From Micromonospora sp. KC723 (GTDB lineage: Bacteria > Actinomycetota > Actinomycetes > Mycobacteriales > Micromonosporaceae): 38,053 nucleotides of DNA. Positions 22,714-31,007 of this stretch are shown one piece after another. The DNA is taken from assembly GCF_004348595.1 (NCBI RefSeq), contig NZ_SMKD01000049.1, forward strand, positions 1-38,053, read 5' to 3'. The notes beneath the pieces are model-generated. The model had not been told where the DNA came from. It did not search any database and saw only the letters and a list, made by a program, of their open reading frames with translations. Every line of letters starts with the position of its first letter. The stretch's first letter is position 1. Made by a program: the position numbers and the translations under genes.

Positions 22714-23251
22714 CCCTCTCCTCTCGGATCTTCCGACCTCGACCGGCCCCGGCGTCGACCATCACCATGGCCGTGACTCGTCGGGGTGGCCAGGGTGCTG
22801 ACGCGGCAGGAGCCGGCTCTGCGCGGGAGGGCCGGAGTGGCCCACCGGTGCGGTGCCGGTAACACGTCGGAAACCGGGTGCACCCAACGATAGGGAAAGG
22901 GCTTTCTTGTATTCAATACATTCAATATGCAGGTCTATTGCAGTAAATGCGCGCAAAGGCCCTGGCCGGGCTGTTCGATGCCCGGGATTGTTCGATTCTG
23001 TCCGGAGCTCAGTCTGCCGTCATTTGCACCTCCTTTGCCGTGGCTGGTCGGCATCCATTGATGCGGACCGTTGCCTTCGTCGTCAACCCCGTCGGTGCTG
23101 AACAAGGAGTGGCGCCGGAGCGTTCCGACCATCCGCACCAACACGCCGCCTCCTCACGCCAGATGGGGACAGTTGACCCGACCGGCTGGCCCGGTCCGTT
23201 GTGGTCATGACGCGCTCGGCCACGCCCTGGTCGCAGGGCCCCGGCAAGCGG
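22714..23251. other. Intergenic region upstream of the PL1 gene
   Basis: It holds the PL1 leader, an AT-rich patch around 22900-22945 with the palindrome described separately (a likely promoter on the minus strand), and then ordinary sequence to the end of the RCK gene. I see no convincing gene; short frames on both strands lack ribosome sites. Confidence 0.5.
22908..22920. promoter_or_regulatory. 13-bp perfect palindrome, GntR-family operator-like
   Basis: TGTATTCAATACA is perfectly symmetric about its central C and stands in one of the few AT-rich islands of the window. Such TGTAT-N-ATACA sites are typical of GntR (FadR/FCD type) regulators, which often control pectin and uronate genes. 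It lies 195 bases upstream of the PL1 start. A further TTCAATA follows at 22921-22927, extending the half-site pattern. The cognate regulator is not in the window. Confidence 0.6.
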
Positions 23252-25054
23252 TCACGACTGCTCGCGGGGGCGTGGTGTGGTGGCCATCGGCCGCAGCGGC
23301 GCCCCGTCGGCCAGCGGGGGAGCGTCAGGAGTGGGCACCGTCCGGGGGAGCAGCGCGGCGAGCCCGGCGCGCGTGGCGACCACGATCAACCGGTCGGTGC
23401 GCACCAGCGGCCGGCGCTCCGGCAGCGACCAGATCGTCTGTCCGGCCCGGCCGGTCCGCATGGCGAGGACACGCACCGCACCGGGCCGCGTGACCTCGTG
23501 GCAGTACCGACCCTCGAGTTCGGAGCCGGCACCCACCGGAAGGTCGGCGACCAGCAGCACCCGACGGCCGACCGAGATGGTGTCGATGACCTCGCGACCC
23601 ATCATGGCGGCCGCGAACGCCGGTGCCGCGAGATAGGACACGCTGCGCGACTGGTTGATACCGAAGGTGCGTTGGATCCGCTCCGCGAAGCCGTCGTCGA
23701 ACAGTCGTAGTACGACCCGCAGTGGCGCCACGGTTGTGGCCGACGAAGCGTGGTGCGCCTCGTGCGCGGACCGCCCCGACAGGGCGGTCTCCAGGTTCGT
23801 GACAGCGTCGGAGGTCAGCACCACCAGCGCCCGGCAGGTCTGCACCGAGGCGGCCCGCAAGGTCTCCGCGCGGGTCGCGTCCCCGACGATCACGGGCATG
23901 CCCAGCCCACGGGCGACCGCCACGCCGCGGGCCGAATCGGTCCGGTCGACTGCGACCACCGGAATTCCGAACGAGTGCAACTCCTCCATCACCCTGGTGC
24001 CGATGTTGCCCAGACCAACCAGAACCACATGGTCGTCGATCGGGTCGGTGAGTCCGCCGGCAGCCACCGCCAGACGGGCATGTACCAGTGAGTCCACCAT
24101 CAGGGCGGTGATCGTGGGCAGCAGTGCCACTCCGGCGATCACCAGCACCACCGCGGTGACCTTCTCGGCCAGCGGGGCGGCCGGATCGGCGTCGGCGCCG
24201 CCCAGGGCGGTGAGCAGCGTCAGGTAGCCGGCCTCCGCGGGATTCAGGCCACGGGTGTACGCGAACAACGCACTCGCGACGGTGAACAGTCCGACCGTCC
24301 CGGCCAGTGCCAGCCGCAGGTTGCGGTTGAACACCAACCCGACGGCCCGCAGCACGCGAGGGCGCCGGCGCGGCGGGGCCGGCCGCCGCCGGCCGTAGGT
24401 TCGGACGAGGACCAGGCCGGCGGCCGCCTGGTCCGCCGGGAGGACGACCGGCTCCGGACCGTTCGTGTCGGCCAGGCCGCAGACCACATCGGCGCTGGTC
24501 GGATCGAGGGCTGCGCGCATCGCGGTGCACACCCGTTCGTCGTCGGGCAGCCGCAGGTACGTCGGCGTGCCGTCGCCGAGCGCGGCGGCGACGAACGCCG
24601 GCGCGGCGATCTCCGACCCGGACAGCACCGCGCAGTCCCCGAGCATCGCGGCCACGCCCTCGCCGAGCACCGGGTTGAACAGCCGCACCACGAGCCGTAC
24701 CTCCGGAGCCAGCTCCCGGACGACCATGGCGGCGTCCACGTTGGTCACGTCGTCGCCGCTGACCAGCGCCACGGCGGCGGCGTCCCGGACGCCGGCCCGG
24801 TCGAGCACCTCACCGGTCAGGCGACGCGCCACGATGATCTCCGGACGTAGTCCCGCCACTCCGGTCTCCGGTCCGAATTCGGCGATGTCCGGCGCGTGGT
24901 CGTCGGTCAACGAGGACAGCACCACCGTGACGGCGACACCGTAGCGGTCCACCAGCTCGGTGACCAGGCGACGGGCCAGCGCACCGTCCCCGCAGACCAC
25001 GAACCGCTGGCTTGCCGGGTCCGCCTCGGTTGCTTGCTCGGTGTCATCGGACAC
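23252..25054 (-). CDS. Double-RCK (TrkA-N) two-helix membrane protein, channel-like
   Basis: A protein of about 600 residues from the GTG at 25054; the ribosome site is weak, so the start is uncertain and a start at 25159 would add 35 residues. Residues 17-155 are a first Rossmann TrkA-N/RCK domain (VVCGDGALARRL). Residues 245-266 and 298-321 are two membrane helices. A second RCK follows from about 341 (VVLVGLGNIGTRV), then a TrkA-C-like region. The order RCK-TM-pore-TM-RCK resembles bacterial potassium channels gated by RCK domains. However, the pore segment reads TALGGAD (residues 282-288) where T-V-G-Y-G-D is expected, so potassium selectivity is doubtful. It may be a non-selective channel, a regulatory NAD-binding membrane protein or a former channel. 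Confidence 0.82.
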   Translation of the reverse strand: MSDDTEQATEADPASQRFVVCGDGALARRLVTELVDRYGVAVTVVLSSLTDDHAPDIAEFGPETGVAGLRPEIIVARRLTGEVLDRAGVRDAAAVALVSGDDVTNVDAAMVVRELAPEVRLVVRLFNPVLGEGVAAMLGDCAVLSGSEIAAPAFVAAALGDGTPTYLRLPDDERVCTAMRAALDPTSADVVCGLADTNGPEPVVLPADQAAAGLVLVRTYGRRRPAPPRRRPRVLRAVGLVFNRNLRLALAGTVGLFTVASALFAYTRGLNPAEAGYLTLLTALGGADADPAAPLAEKVTAVVLVIAGVALLPTITALMVDSLVHARLAVAAGGLTDPIDDHVVLVGLGNIGTRVMEELHSFGIPVVAVDRTDSARGVAVARGLGMPVIVGDATRAETLRAASVQTCRALVVLTSDAVTNLETALSGRSAHEAHHASSATTVAPLRVVLRLFDDGFAERIQRTFGINQSRSVSYLAAPAFAAAMMGREVIDTISVGRRVLLVADLPVGAGSELEGRYCHEVTRPGAVRVLAMRTGRAGQTIWSLPERRPLVRTDRLIVVATRAGLAALLPRTVPTPDAPPLADGAPLRPMATTPRPREQS

Positions 25055-25260
25055 GTCCGCATGGTAGCCATCCGCCGCTCGTTGAGCCGGACGCCGCCGG
25101 CCTCCGGTGATGAGCGACGAGCCGGACGTCCGAAGCTGGCTGGCGTGTGGTTCGGCCATCGCAGTGCCGGCCGGAGCGCCGGCGGCCAGCGGATCAGCCA
25201 GGAATCTCGCGGGGGTCGCGGCTGCGGGGGTACGTGTTCTTCCCGCCGATGGTGCCGTCC

Positions 25261-25572
25261 TGCTTCTTGATCACGGTGGCCCCGGACGTTTACCTGGCCG
25301 CGTACCGGATGGCCCAGGAAGCATTGACCAACGTGGTCAAACACGCGCACGCGAGCACCGTCGAGCTGTGGACCACCTGGACCGTCGACGGTTTCCGGCT
25401 CGCCGTCGCCGACGACGGCGTCGGGATCGGCGCCGCTTGCGGGGGCGGGGACGAGCCGGACGGTCACGGGTTGATCGGCATGCGTGAGCGGGTCGCGGCG
25501 GCCGGCGGGGAGGTCACCGTTGGCGTCGGGCTGGAGGGACGTGGATGCACAGTGGAGGCGGTCTTCGCATGA
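25261..25572 (+). pseudogene. C-terminal fragment of a NarL-type sensor histidine kinase
   Basis: From about 25273 the frame reads VAPDVYLAAYRMAQEALTNV (N box) followed by VKHAHAST, then VADDGVGIG (G1 box), GHGLIGMRERVAAAGGEV (G2 region) and a normal kinase C-terminus. Upstream, the frame is unrelated sequence: membrane helices and the phospho-accepting His domain are missing. Its TGA overlaps the ATG of the receiver fragment (ATGA), preserving the original operon junction. This is the surviving 3' third of a kinase gene. Confidence 0.8.
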
Positions 25573-25799
25573 TCCGAGTAGTGGTGGCTGACGACCAGGA
25601 TTTGGTCCGGGCCGGTTTCGCGACGATCCTCGACCTGCAGGACGACATCGAGGTGGTCGCCGAGGCCGGCAACGGTGTCAGTTGGTGGCGCCAGCGGTTG
25701 GCGGTAACCGGCGGGCACCGGGTGCGGCTCGCGGTCCTCACGGCCGGCGGGATGCTGCTGATCCCGATCGGCCTAGCGTTCGGTCTCCTACAGCCCTGA
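25569..25799 (+). pseudogene. Chimeric response-regulator fragment fused to a foreign membrane tail
   Basis: The first 36 codons are a clear NarL-type receiver start (MIRVVVADDQDLVRAGFATI, then LDLQDDIEVVAEAGNG) with acidic residues D8/D9. At about 25677 the similarity stops, before the phospho-acceptor Asp, and the frame continues as VSWWRQRLAVTGGHRVRLAV then LTAGGMLLIPIGLAFGLLQP, a membrane-helix C-terminus of some other protein. A deletion probably joined two genes in frame. It lacks the phosphorylation site and DNA-binding domain, so it cannot act as a normal regulator. Confidence 0.8.
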
Positions 25800-26005
25800 C
25801 CGCTGCCGGGTGTTCCTGGTCGTACTGGTGACGGGCGAACAGGGCCAGCCGCCCGGGCTGTCGCAGTAGTGACGGCGGAACGCGGTGGGCCTTTCCCAGG
25901 GGACGGCGGCGGGGTGCGCCCTGGGTCGCGGACAACCACCGATCGCCGGTGGGTCGCATCGGGTCGGCCTGAGATCGGGGTAGCCAACCGAAGCACCCGT
26001 AGCCG

Positions 26006-26040
26006 GTGGGAGCCTGCTGCCGACGGCAGCAGGCTCCCAC
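26006..26040. terminator. Perfect 16-bp hairpin
   Basis: GTGGGAGCCTGCTGCC (26006-26021) pairs without mismatch with 26025-26040 around the 3-base loop GAC. It is the strongest hairpin I found in the window, lying between the chimeric receiver relic (plus) and the end of the alpha-galactosidase gene (minus). It is the likely terminator for the latter. Confidence 0.85.
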
Positions 26041-26089
26041 GTCACGGATCGCCGGCGATCTCATCTCCACCGGGCGGTGTGCGTGGCGC

Positions 26090-27736
26090 TCAGATGCGGG
26101 TCCACCGCTGGTTCGCGGCACCGGAGCAGGTCCACAGGATGAGGGGTGAGTTGTTTGCGGTGGCGGCCTGGTTGACGTCGATGCACTTGCCGGACTGGAC
26201 TCCGCGGATGGTGCCGTCGGCCTGCATCGTCCACTGCTGGTTGGTGCCCCCGTTGCAGGGCCAGAGGATCACCTTGGTGCCGTTGGCGGTTCCCCTGTTG
26301 TCGGCGTCGAGGCACTTGCCGCCGATGCGCAGCTGGCCGGAGGCAGCGGTCACGACCTGGGTGAGGCCACCGTTGCAGTCCCAGATGGCCGCCTGGGCGC
26401 CGTCGTTCGGGGCGCCGCCGAGAATGTCCAGGCAGCGGTTGGATCCGACACCGCGCAGGCTGAAGGTGTCGGTCGGGGTCGTGGAGCCGGTCCGCACCCG
26501 GTACATGACCACCCCGTGCGGCGGGACGGTGGCGCTGATCGCGCCGGAGGTGTTGCTGGCCGCGTGGGTCCAGACCTCGAACGTGTGGTAACCGCTCGCC
26601 GCGGGCATACCGATCTCGGCGGCGGTGGTGGAGATCGTCGCGGTGCTACCTGACCGGTTCAGCAGGGCGACCGCGACGGAACCGTCGCTGAGCGGCTTGG
26701 CCCACACCTCGGTCTCGCCGAAGTCGCGGACCCGCTGGGCCTGCCGACCCAGCGAGTCCTGGTTGATGGCCAGCACGTCGGGGTCCGTCAGCACGGTGCG
26801 TACGTCGGCGGGCATGGTGGTGATGTCGTTGCCGGCGATCAGCGGGGCGGCCATGATGGCCCACATGCCGAAGTGCGCCCGGTTCTCGGTCGGGCTGAAC
26901 GTGCCGCGTACGCCCACCTCGAGCATGTCGGGGTCGTTCCAGTGCTGCGGGCCCGCCCAGGAGTGCAGCGGCGCCTGCACGTCGAGGATCTCGGTGACAC
27001 CCATGAAGCAGTCGGCGCGGCAGCCGCTGCTCCACTTGTCGGTGATGTCCTCGGTGGTTCGCCACATGTCCGCCACCGGGCTCCAGTCGAAGGAGGGCCC
27101 GGTGTTGGAGTGCGCGCTGTTGGAGTTGATCGAGTAGACGATCGGTCGTCCGGTGGCACGCAGCGCGTCGCGCATCTTCGAGAAGCTGTCGATCTGGTCG
27201 TTGAGGGTGCCCCAGGGCGAGCACCAGTCGTACTTGAGGAAGTCGACGCCCCAGGACGCGAAGGTGTTCGCGTCCTGCTGCTCGTGGTTGAGGGCACCGG
27301 TGGCGCCGCCGATGGCGTTGAAGTACTGGGCGCAGGTCTCCTCACGCGGCGCCTGGTAGATGCCGAACTTCAGCCCCTTGCCGTGGATGTAGTCACCCAG
27401 CGCCTTCATGCCCGACGGGAACCGTACGGGATCGGAGCGAAGGTTGCCGGCGGCGTCGCGGGTCGTGGCCTGCCAGCAGTCGTCGACGACGACGTACTCG
27501 TAGCCGGCCTCCCGCATGCCGGAGCTGACCATGGCGTCCGCGGCCGCGCGGATCTTGACTTCGTCGATGTCGCATCCGAAGGTGTTCCAGCTGTTCCAGC
27601 CCAGCGGCGGCCGGACGGCGGGGCTGCCGGGCGCCGCCGCGGCGGGCGAGGCGGCGAGGGTGAGTGTGGCCATGCCGGCCAGCGCGGTGGTTAGAGCGGC
27701 GAAGGTGGCTGTCAGCGGCCGCGAAACTGCTTTCAC
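26090..27736 (-). CDS. Secreted GH27 alpha-galactosidase with C-terminal RICIN module
   Basis: A protein of 548 residues from a GTG with GGCAGG five bases upstream. Signal peptide 1-35. The GH27 barrel is about 42-330: PPLGWNSWNTFGCDID at the start, YVVVDDCWQ, nucleophile D170 in FLKYDWCSPWG, likely acid/base D230 in MWRTTEDITDKW (aligned by eye with human D231), and HWNDPDMLEVG. A beta-sandwich follows (about 335-415), then a RICIN beta-trefoil (about 420-548) with GLTQVV, NQQWTM and NQRWTRI repeats. The enzyme should hydrolyse terminal alpha-galactosides (galactomannan, raffinose-type sugars) outside the cell. A lacO-like site 311 bases upstream is nearly identical to one at the GH43 gene, suggesting a common LacI-type regulator. 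Confidence 0.93.
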   Translation of the reverse strand: MKAVSRPLTATFAALTTALAGMATLTLAASPAAAAPGSPAVRPPLGWNSWNTFGCDIDEVKIRAAADAMVSSGMREAGYEYVVVDDCWQATTRDAAGNLRSDPVRFPSGMKALGDYIHGKGLKFGIYQAPREETCAQYFNAIGGATGALNHEQQDANTFASWGVDFLKYDWCSPWGTLNDQIDSFSKMRDALRATGRPIVYSINSNSAHSNTGPSFDWSPVADMWRTTEDITDKWSSGCRADCFMGVTEILDVQAPLHSWAGPQHWNDPDMLEVGVRGTFSPTENRAHFGMWAIMAAPLIAGNDITTMPADVRTVLTDPDVLAINQDSLGRQAQRVRDFGETEVWAKPLSDGSVAVALLNRSGSTATISTTAAEIGMPAASGYHTFEVWTHAASNTSGAISATVPPHGVVMYRVRTGSTTPTDTFSLRGVGSNRCLDILGGAPNDGAQAAIWDCNGGLTQVVTAASGQLRIGGKCLDADNRGTANGTKVILWPCNGGTNQQWTMQADGTIRGVQSGKCIDVNQAATANNSPLILWTCSGAANQRWTRI

Positions 27737-28201
27737 GAGTACCTGCCTTGTCGGGGTGAGGACGGGTCACCTTGGGTCCGGGACCGGAAACGACCACCAG
27801 GGTGCAGCGGCCGGAACCGGTGGGGACGTCTGCCGCGAAGCCGGGCTGTGCCCCAGCGGTCATTGCCAGGGAGGCACCGGGGCGACCGTCCTCGCACCGG
27901 CGATGAGCTTTTGGCCAGGACGGAGCGAAGGTGTGGGGGTTGCGTGCCTTCGGGGACGGACGGCAGGGGGGTTGGCCATGGCGTGCAACCGATGCGGGGG
28001 GCGATTGCTGGGGCATTCGGCGGGTTCAGTCGTGGTGTGGCAGCAGTGTTATCGCTCACATGTCGGCTGTCAAGGATCTCGGGTGCCGGCCATAGACCGC
28101 TGCGCCGTCGTCGAGATAGTTCCAGAGGTCGAGGCGGCGCCGTGGCGGTGATGGCGAACGCGACGGCGCCGGGACGTGATCCTCACGTCCCGGCGCCGGT
28201 C
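27737..28201. other. Long upstream region of the alpha-galactosidase gene
   Basis: No gene is supported in these 465 bases. The operator-like site at 28047-28060 implies a promoter near 28040 and hence an mRNA leader of about 300 bases before the GH27 start, unless a second promoter lies closer. I find no clear riboswitch structure in the leader by eye. Confidence 0.45.
28047..28060. promoter_or_regulatory. LacI-family operator, lacO-like
   Basis: Read on the minus strand (the direction of the GH27 gene) the site is TGTGAGCGATAACA. It differs at one base from TGTGAGCGCTAACA at 9211-9224 before the GH43 gene. It equals the core of the E. coli lac operator, TGTGAGCGGATAACA, minus one central base. 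Shared regulation of the two glycosidase genes is inferred. Confidence 0.65.
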
Positions 28202-29371
28202 TCAGTGGATGTACTCGGCGGCCTCCCGCCCGGCCGGTCCGGCGAGCGACCAGGCGATCAGCCCGCCGAGCGCGAGCACGGCCGCCGTCACCGCGGCCGC
28301 CGCGTTCTGCGGCACCTGCGCCTGCCACGTCGCGACGGCACCCACGGTCCCGGCCTGCGGATACACCGCCGCGATGCCAGTCCAGACCAGGGGCAGCAGC
28401 CACGCCCGGGCGGCGCCGACCGTCGCGGTGCCCAGCGCGGTCAGACCCAGCAGGCCGACCGCGTCACGGAGGACCAGGGCGACCGGGCCGAACCGCGCCC
28501 CGGTCGGCAGCGTGGCGGCCAGGACGAGCGAGACGACCAGCAGGGCGGCGACCAGGTGCACGGCCCGCCGCCAGGGCCAGCGTATCGACGCGGTGCGTTC
28601 CAGAAGGTCATCCGGTCCGGCCAGGGTGGCCGACAGCACCGCGACCATCAGCAGCACGGTCAGCACGACCGTGACCGGGGCGGCGTCCCGACTGCCCGGA
28701 AACGATCTCCGGCACCACGGCAGCCGATGGGCGAGCCCGCCACGGCTGTCGATCCGGACCGGGATCCGTACGACGTCGTCGCGCCGGGGCGGCTGGGCCT
28801 CGTCGGCATCGTACGTGCGGGTGTCCTCGTGTACCGCGAGCGCGGCCATCCAGATCGCGTGTGCGCCACTGACCCGGTTGTCGATCGTCTGGAAGTGATG
28901 GTGCTGACTCGTGCCGTGGACCGGCGACAGCACCGCGGCCAACCAGTCCGGCGTGATCAGCGTGCCGAACAGCGTCACCAGGGCACCGGTCGCACCCCGC
29001 GCGGGAGCGGTCGCCAGGGCGGGCAGCAGCCGCCCGATCCCCAGGCCGAGCCAGGCCGCGCCGATCAGGGACAGCACACCGACCGCCGTGACGACGGTGA
29101 AGTTCAACACCGGGAAGTAGCGGGCGGTGGTGGCGATCCAGGCGGCGCCCGCCAGGATCGCCAGCAGGTACCCGGCCGCCAGCGCGACGGCCATCGCACC
29201 GAGGGCCGGCGCCATCCGCTGCCCGCGGGCTCGCTCGGGCGGTTCGCTGGTGCCACCTCCTCGTGCGAGCCACTCTTGAGCGTCCAGCCAGGAAACGCCT
29301 GCCGGTAGCGGCCCGCTCCCGCTTCGACGGGCGGACGGCGGAGCCGGCAGGGGCCACCTGCCCGTGGTCAT
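28202..29371 (-). CDS. Multi-helix membrane protein, ABC-permease-like, probably 5'-truncated
   Basis: About eight to ten hydrophobic helices in two groups (roughly residues 55-140 and 235-385 counted from the ATG at 29371), including ARYFPVLNFTVVTAVGVLSL and AWLLPLVWTGIAAVYPQAG. The pattern resembles large actinobacterial ABC-type permease subunits of unknown substrate, whose phrases such as LNFT, WLAAxLSP and SGAxAxWxAALA I recall. No ATP-binding partner is adjacent. The start is uncertain: the Arg/Pro-rich first 50 residues look non-coding, and the family normally has more helices before this point, so the gene may have lost its 5' part. Alternative starts are 29482 and 29215; none has a clear ribosome site. 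Confidence 0.55.
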   Translation of the reverse strand: MTTGRWPLPAPPSARRSGSGPLPAGVSWLDAQEWLARGGGTSEPPERARGQRMAPALGAMAVALAAGYLLAILAGAAWIATTARYFPVLNFTVVTAVGVLSLIGAAWLGLGIGRLLPALATAPARGATGALVTLFGTLITPDWLAAVLSPVHGTSQHHHFQTIDNRVSGAHAIWMAALAVHEDTRTYDADEAQPPRRDDVVRIPVRIDSRGGLAHRLPWCRRSFPGSRDAAPVTVVLTVLLMVAVLSATLAGPDDLLERTASIRWPWRRAVHLVAALLVVSLVLAATLPTGARFGPVALVLRDAVGLLGLTALGTATVGAARAWLLPLVWTGIAAVYPQAGTVGAVATWQAQVPQNAAAAVTAAVLALGGLIAWSLAGPAGREAAEYIH

Positions 29372-29560
29372 GCCCGCGACGGCGGTCCCCCGTGGGCGCG
29401 GAGGCGGAAGGGCTCTTCGGCTCATCACGGTCGATGGGCAGGTCAGCCGCCGGCGACAGGGAGGCGCAGAATACGTGCCCATGCGTCGCTACACTCAGTC
29501 CAGCGCGCGGCCCGACGCAGTGCGGCCGACGAAGTTCCGGTGTGGACGGGGAGACAAACT

Positions 29561-30388
29561 GTGACCGGTCAGAAGGCAGCACCGCCCGGCATCGACATGA
29601 ACGTGCCGAGCGTAGCCCGGGTCTATGACTTCATGCTCGGCGGCAAGGACAACTTCGCGGTCGACCGTATGGTCGCCGAGCACGCCCTCAAGATCACACC
29701 GGACGGTCCGCAGGCCGCCCAGGCGAACCGCGCCTTTCTGCGCCGGGTGGTCCGGTTCCTCGTCGCCGAGCAGGGCATCGACCAGTTTCTCGACCTCGGA
29801 TCGGGACTACCCACCCGGGGCAACGTGCACGAGGTGGCCACCCGCCACGACCCCCGGGCGCGGGTGGTCTACGTGGACAACGACCCGATCGTGCTGGCAC
29901 ACGGGCGGGCGCTTCTGGCCCACGACGGAACCGCCACGGTGATCCAGGCGGACGCGCGATCACCGGAGGCCATTCTGGAGCACCCGGAACTCCGGCGGTT
30001 CCTGGACTTCGATCGTCCGGTCGGGCTGCTGCTCTTCGGGATCCTGCACCACATCCGGGATGACGAGGACCCGAAGGCCATCGCGACGACGTTGTGCGCG
30101 GCCCTTCCTCCCGGCAGCTACGCCGCGATCTCGCACTTCCGCGACCCCGGCGCGCGGTACCCGGCCGCCTCCGACAAGGCCCGGGAGGTGGAACGGATCT
30201 TCAACCAGTCGCTCGGCACCGGCCGCTGGCGCACCGACGAGGAGATCCTCTCCTTCGTCGAAGGCCTGGAGGTGGTCGAGCCGGGCCTGGTGCCGCTCGC
30301 CGAGTGGCGGCCGGAGCCGGGCGAGGGCTCCCCGAAGCAGACCGACACCTACCAGACCTTTGTCGGGCTCGTCGCCCGCAAGCCGTGA
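29561..30388 (+). CDS. SAM-dependent methyltransferase, PF04672 family
   Basis: A protein of 275 residues from the GTG at 29561, with GGGGAG seven bases upstream. It has the family's N-terminal signature (NVPSVARVYDFMLGGKDNFA then VDR), the SAM-binding strand QFLDLGSGLPT, the acidic end of the next strand in ARVVYVDNDPIVLAHG, and FGILHHIRDDEDP in the catalytic half. This actinobacteria-specific family occurs in many copies per genome, sometimes beside regulators or secondary-metabolite genes; the substrates of most members are unknown. It is cytoplasmic. It precedes a small membrane protein gene by 136 bases on the same strand. Confidence 0.92.
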   Translation: MTGQKAAPPGIDMNVPSVARVYDFMLGGKDNFAVDRMVAEHALKITPDGPQAAQANRAFLRRVVRFLVAEQGIDQFLDLGSGLPTRGNVHEVATRHDPRARVVYVDNDPIVLAHGRALLAHDGTATVIQADARSPEAILEHPELRRFLDFDRPVGLLLFGILHHIRDDEDPKAIATTLCAALPPGSYAAISHFRDPGARYPAASDKAREVERIFNQSLGTGRWRTDEEILSFVEGLEVVEPGLVPLAEWRPEPGEGSPKQTDTYQTFVGLVARKP

Positions 30389-30524
30389 CGCCGGTATCCG
30401 ATCCATCCGCTCCGGGCCGCGCATCGGCCAACCGCTCGGTCTCATCGCGTTCGCCGTCGGCCCGGCCCGGCGCCCGGGACACGCATCGGACGCCATCACG
30501 GCGGCGTCGGGGATGATGCCTGCC

Positions 30525-30893
30525 ATGAGACGCAGCCGACGGACCACCGTCACAGTCGCGATCGCGGTCACCGTGGTGGGGGTGGCGGTCGCTGTGCTCG
30601 GCTGGGGGCCGGGCGGCGTGGAGGCGGCGAGCTGGGTGGCGAGCATCTTCAGCCTGACCGTCGCGGTAGTCACCATCCTCGGCGGAGGGATCGGTACCCG
30701 GGCGGACAACGGATCGGAGGGCGGGCGGAGAGCGGGGCGGAGGCCCGATCGGCGCGCCGGAGGGCCAGCGCCCCGGCGCTGGAACCCGCCGCCTTCCCGC
30801 TCCGGCGCCGCAGCCGTGCTCGTCCTTGGTGGACTGGGCGCCGGGCTCGTGGTGGTCCTGCTGCTCGGCGTAGCACTGATCGTGTTCGACTGA
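30525..30893 (+). CDS. Small membrane protein of unknown function
   Basis: A protein of 122 residues with two N-terminal hydrophobic helices (TVTVAIAVTVVGVAVAVLGW and ASWVASIFSLTVAVVTILGG), an Arg/Gly/Pro-rich polar middle of about 40 residues, and a third helix at the very C-terminus (AAVLVLGGLGAGLVVVLLLG). The A-S-W-V-A-S-I-F-S-L pattern is common in actinobacterial membrane partners of conflict or signalling systems, but no such partner is adjacent. The ATG at 30525 is one of three in-frame choices (30513, 30516, 30525). The stop codon lies inside a tandem duplication. Confidence 0.5.
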   Translation: MRRSRRTTVTVAIAVTVVGVAVAVLGWGPGGVEAASWVASIFSLTVAVVTILGGGIGTRADNGSEGGRRAGRRPDRRAGGPAPRRWNPPPSRSGAAAVLVLGGLGAGLVVVLLLGVALIVFD

Positions 30894-30918
30894 TCCGTTC
30901 GTGTTCGACTGATCCGTC
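30881..30918. repeat. 19-bp tandem duplication spanning a stop codon
   Basis: CGTGTTCGACTGATCCGT occurs at 30881-30898 and again at 30900-30917, giving a 19-bp period. The first copy contains the last codons and TGA of the small membrane protein gene; the second repeats them in the 3' flank. A recent slippage duplication is the simplest explanation. Confidence 0.9.
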
Positions 30919-30994
30919 GGAGCCGTCCGCCCGGGAACCCGTTCGGTCGCTGTCGACAACCCGACGGAAGATTCGTTCCCAGCCGTGTCCCCCC

Positions 30995-31000
30995 TACGCT
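30995..31000 (+). promoter_or_regulatory. -10-like box for a leaderless transcript
   Basis: TACGCT ends eight bases before the GTG at 31008 and no ribosome site precedes that GTG. This spacing matches actinobacterial leaderless promoters in which transcription starts at the first base of the start codon. No clear -35 element is seen. Confidence 0.4.
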
Positions 31001-31007
31001 CCTTCCC

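Noticed and set aside
27737..28046. Riboswitch in the long GH27 leader
   Set aside because: No recognisable aptamer motif or clear switching hairpins were found by eye; an undetected closer promoter is simpler.
28202..29482. Reading the membrane protein from 29482
   Set aside because: The added N-terminal residues are Arg/Pro/Ser-rich shadow-like sequence without a ribosome site.
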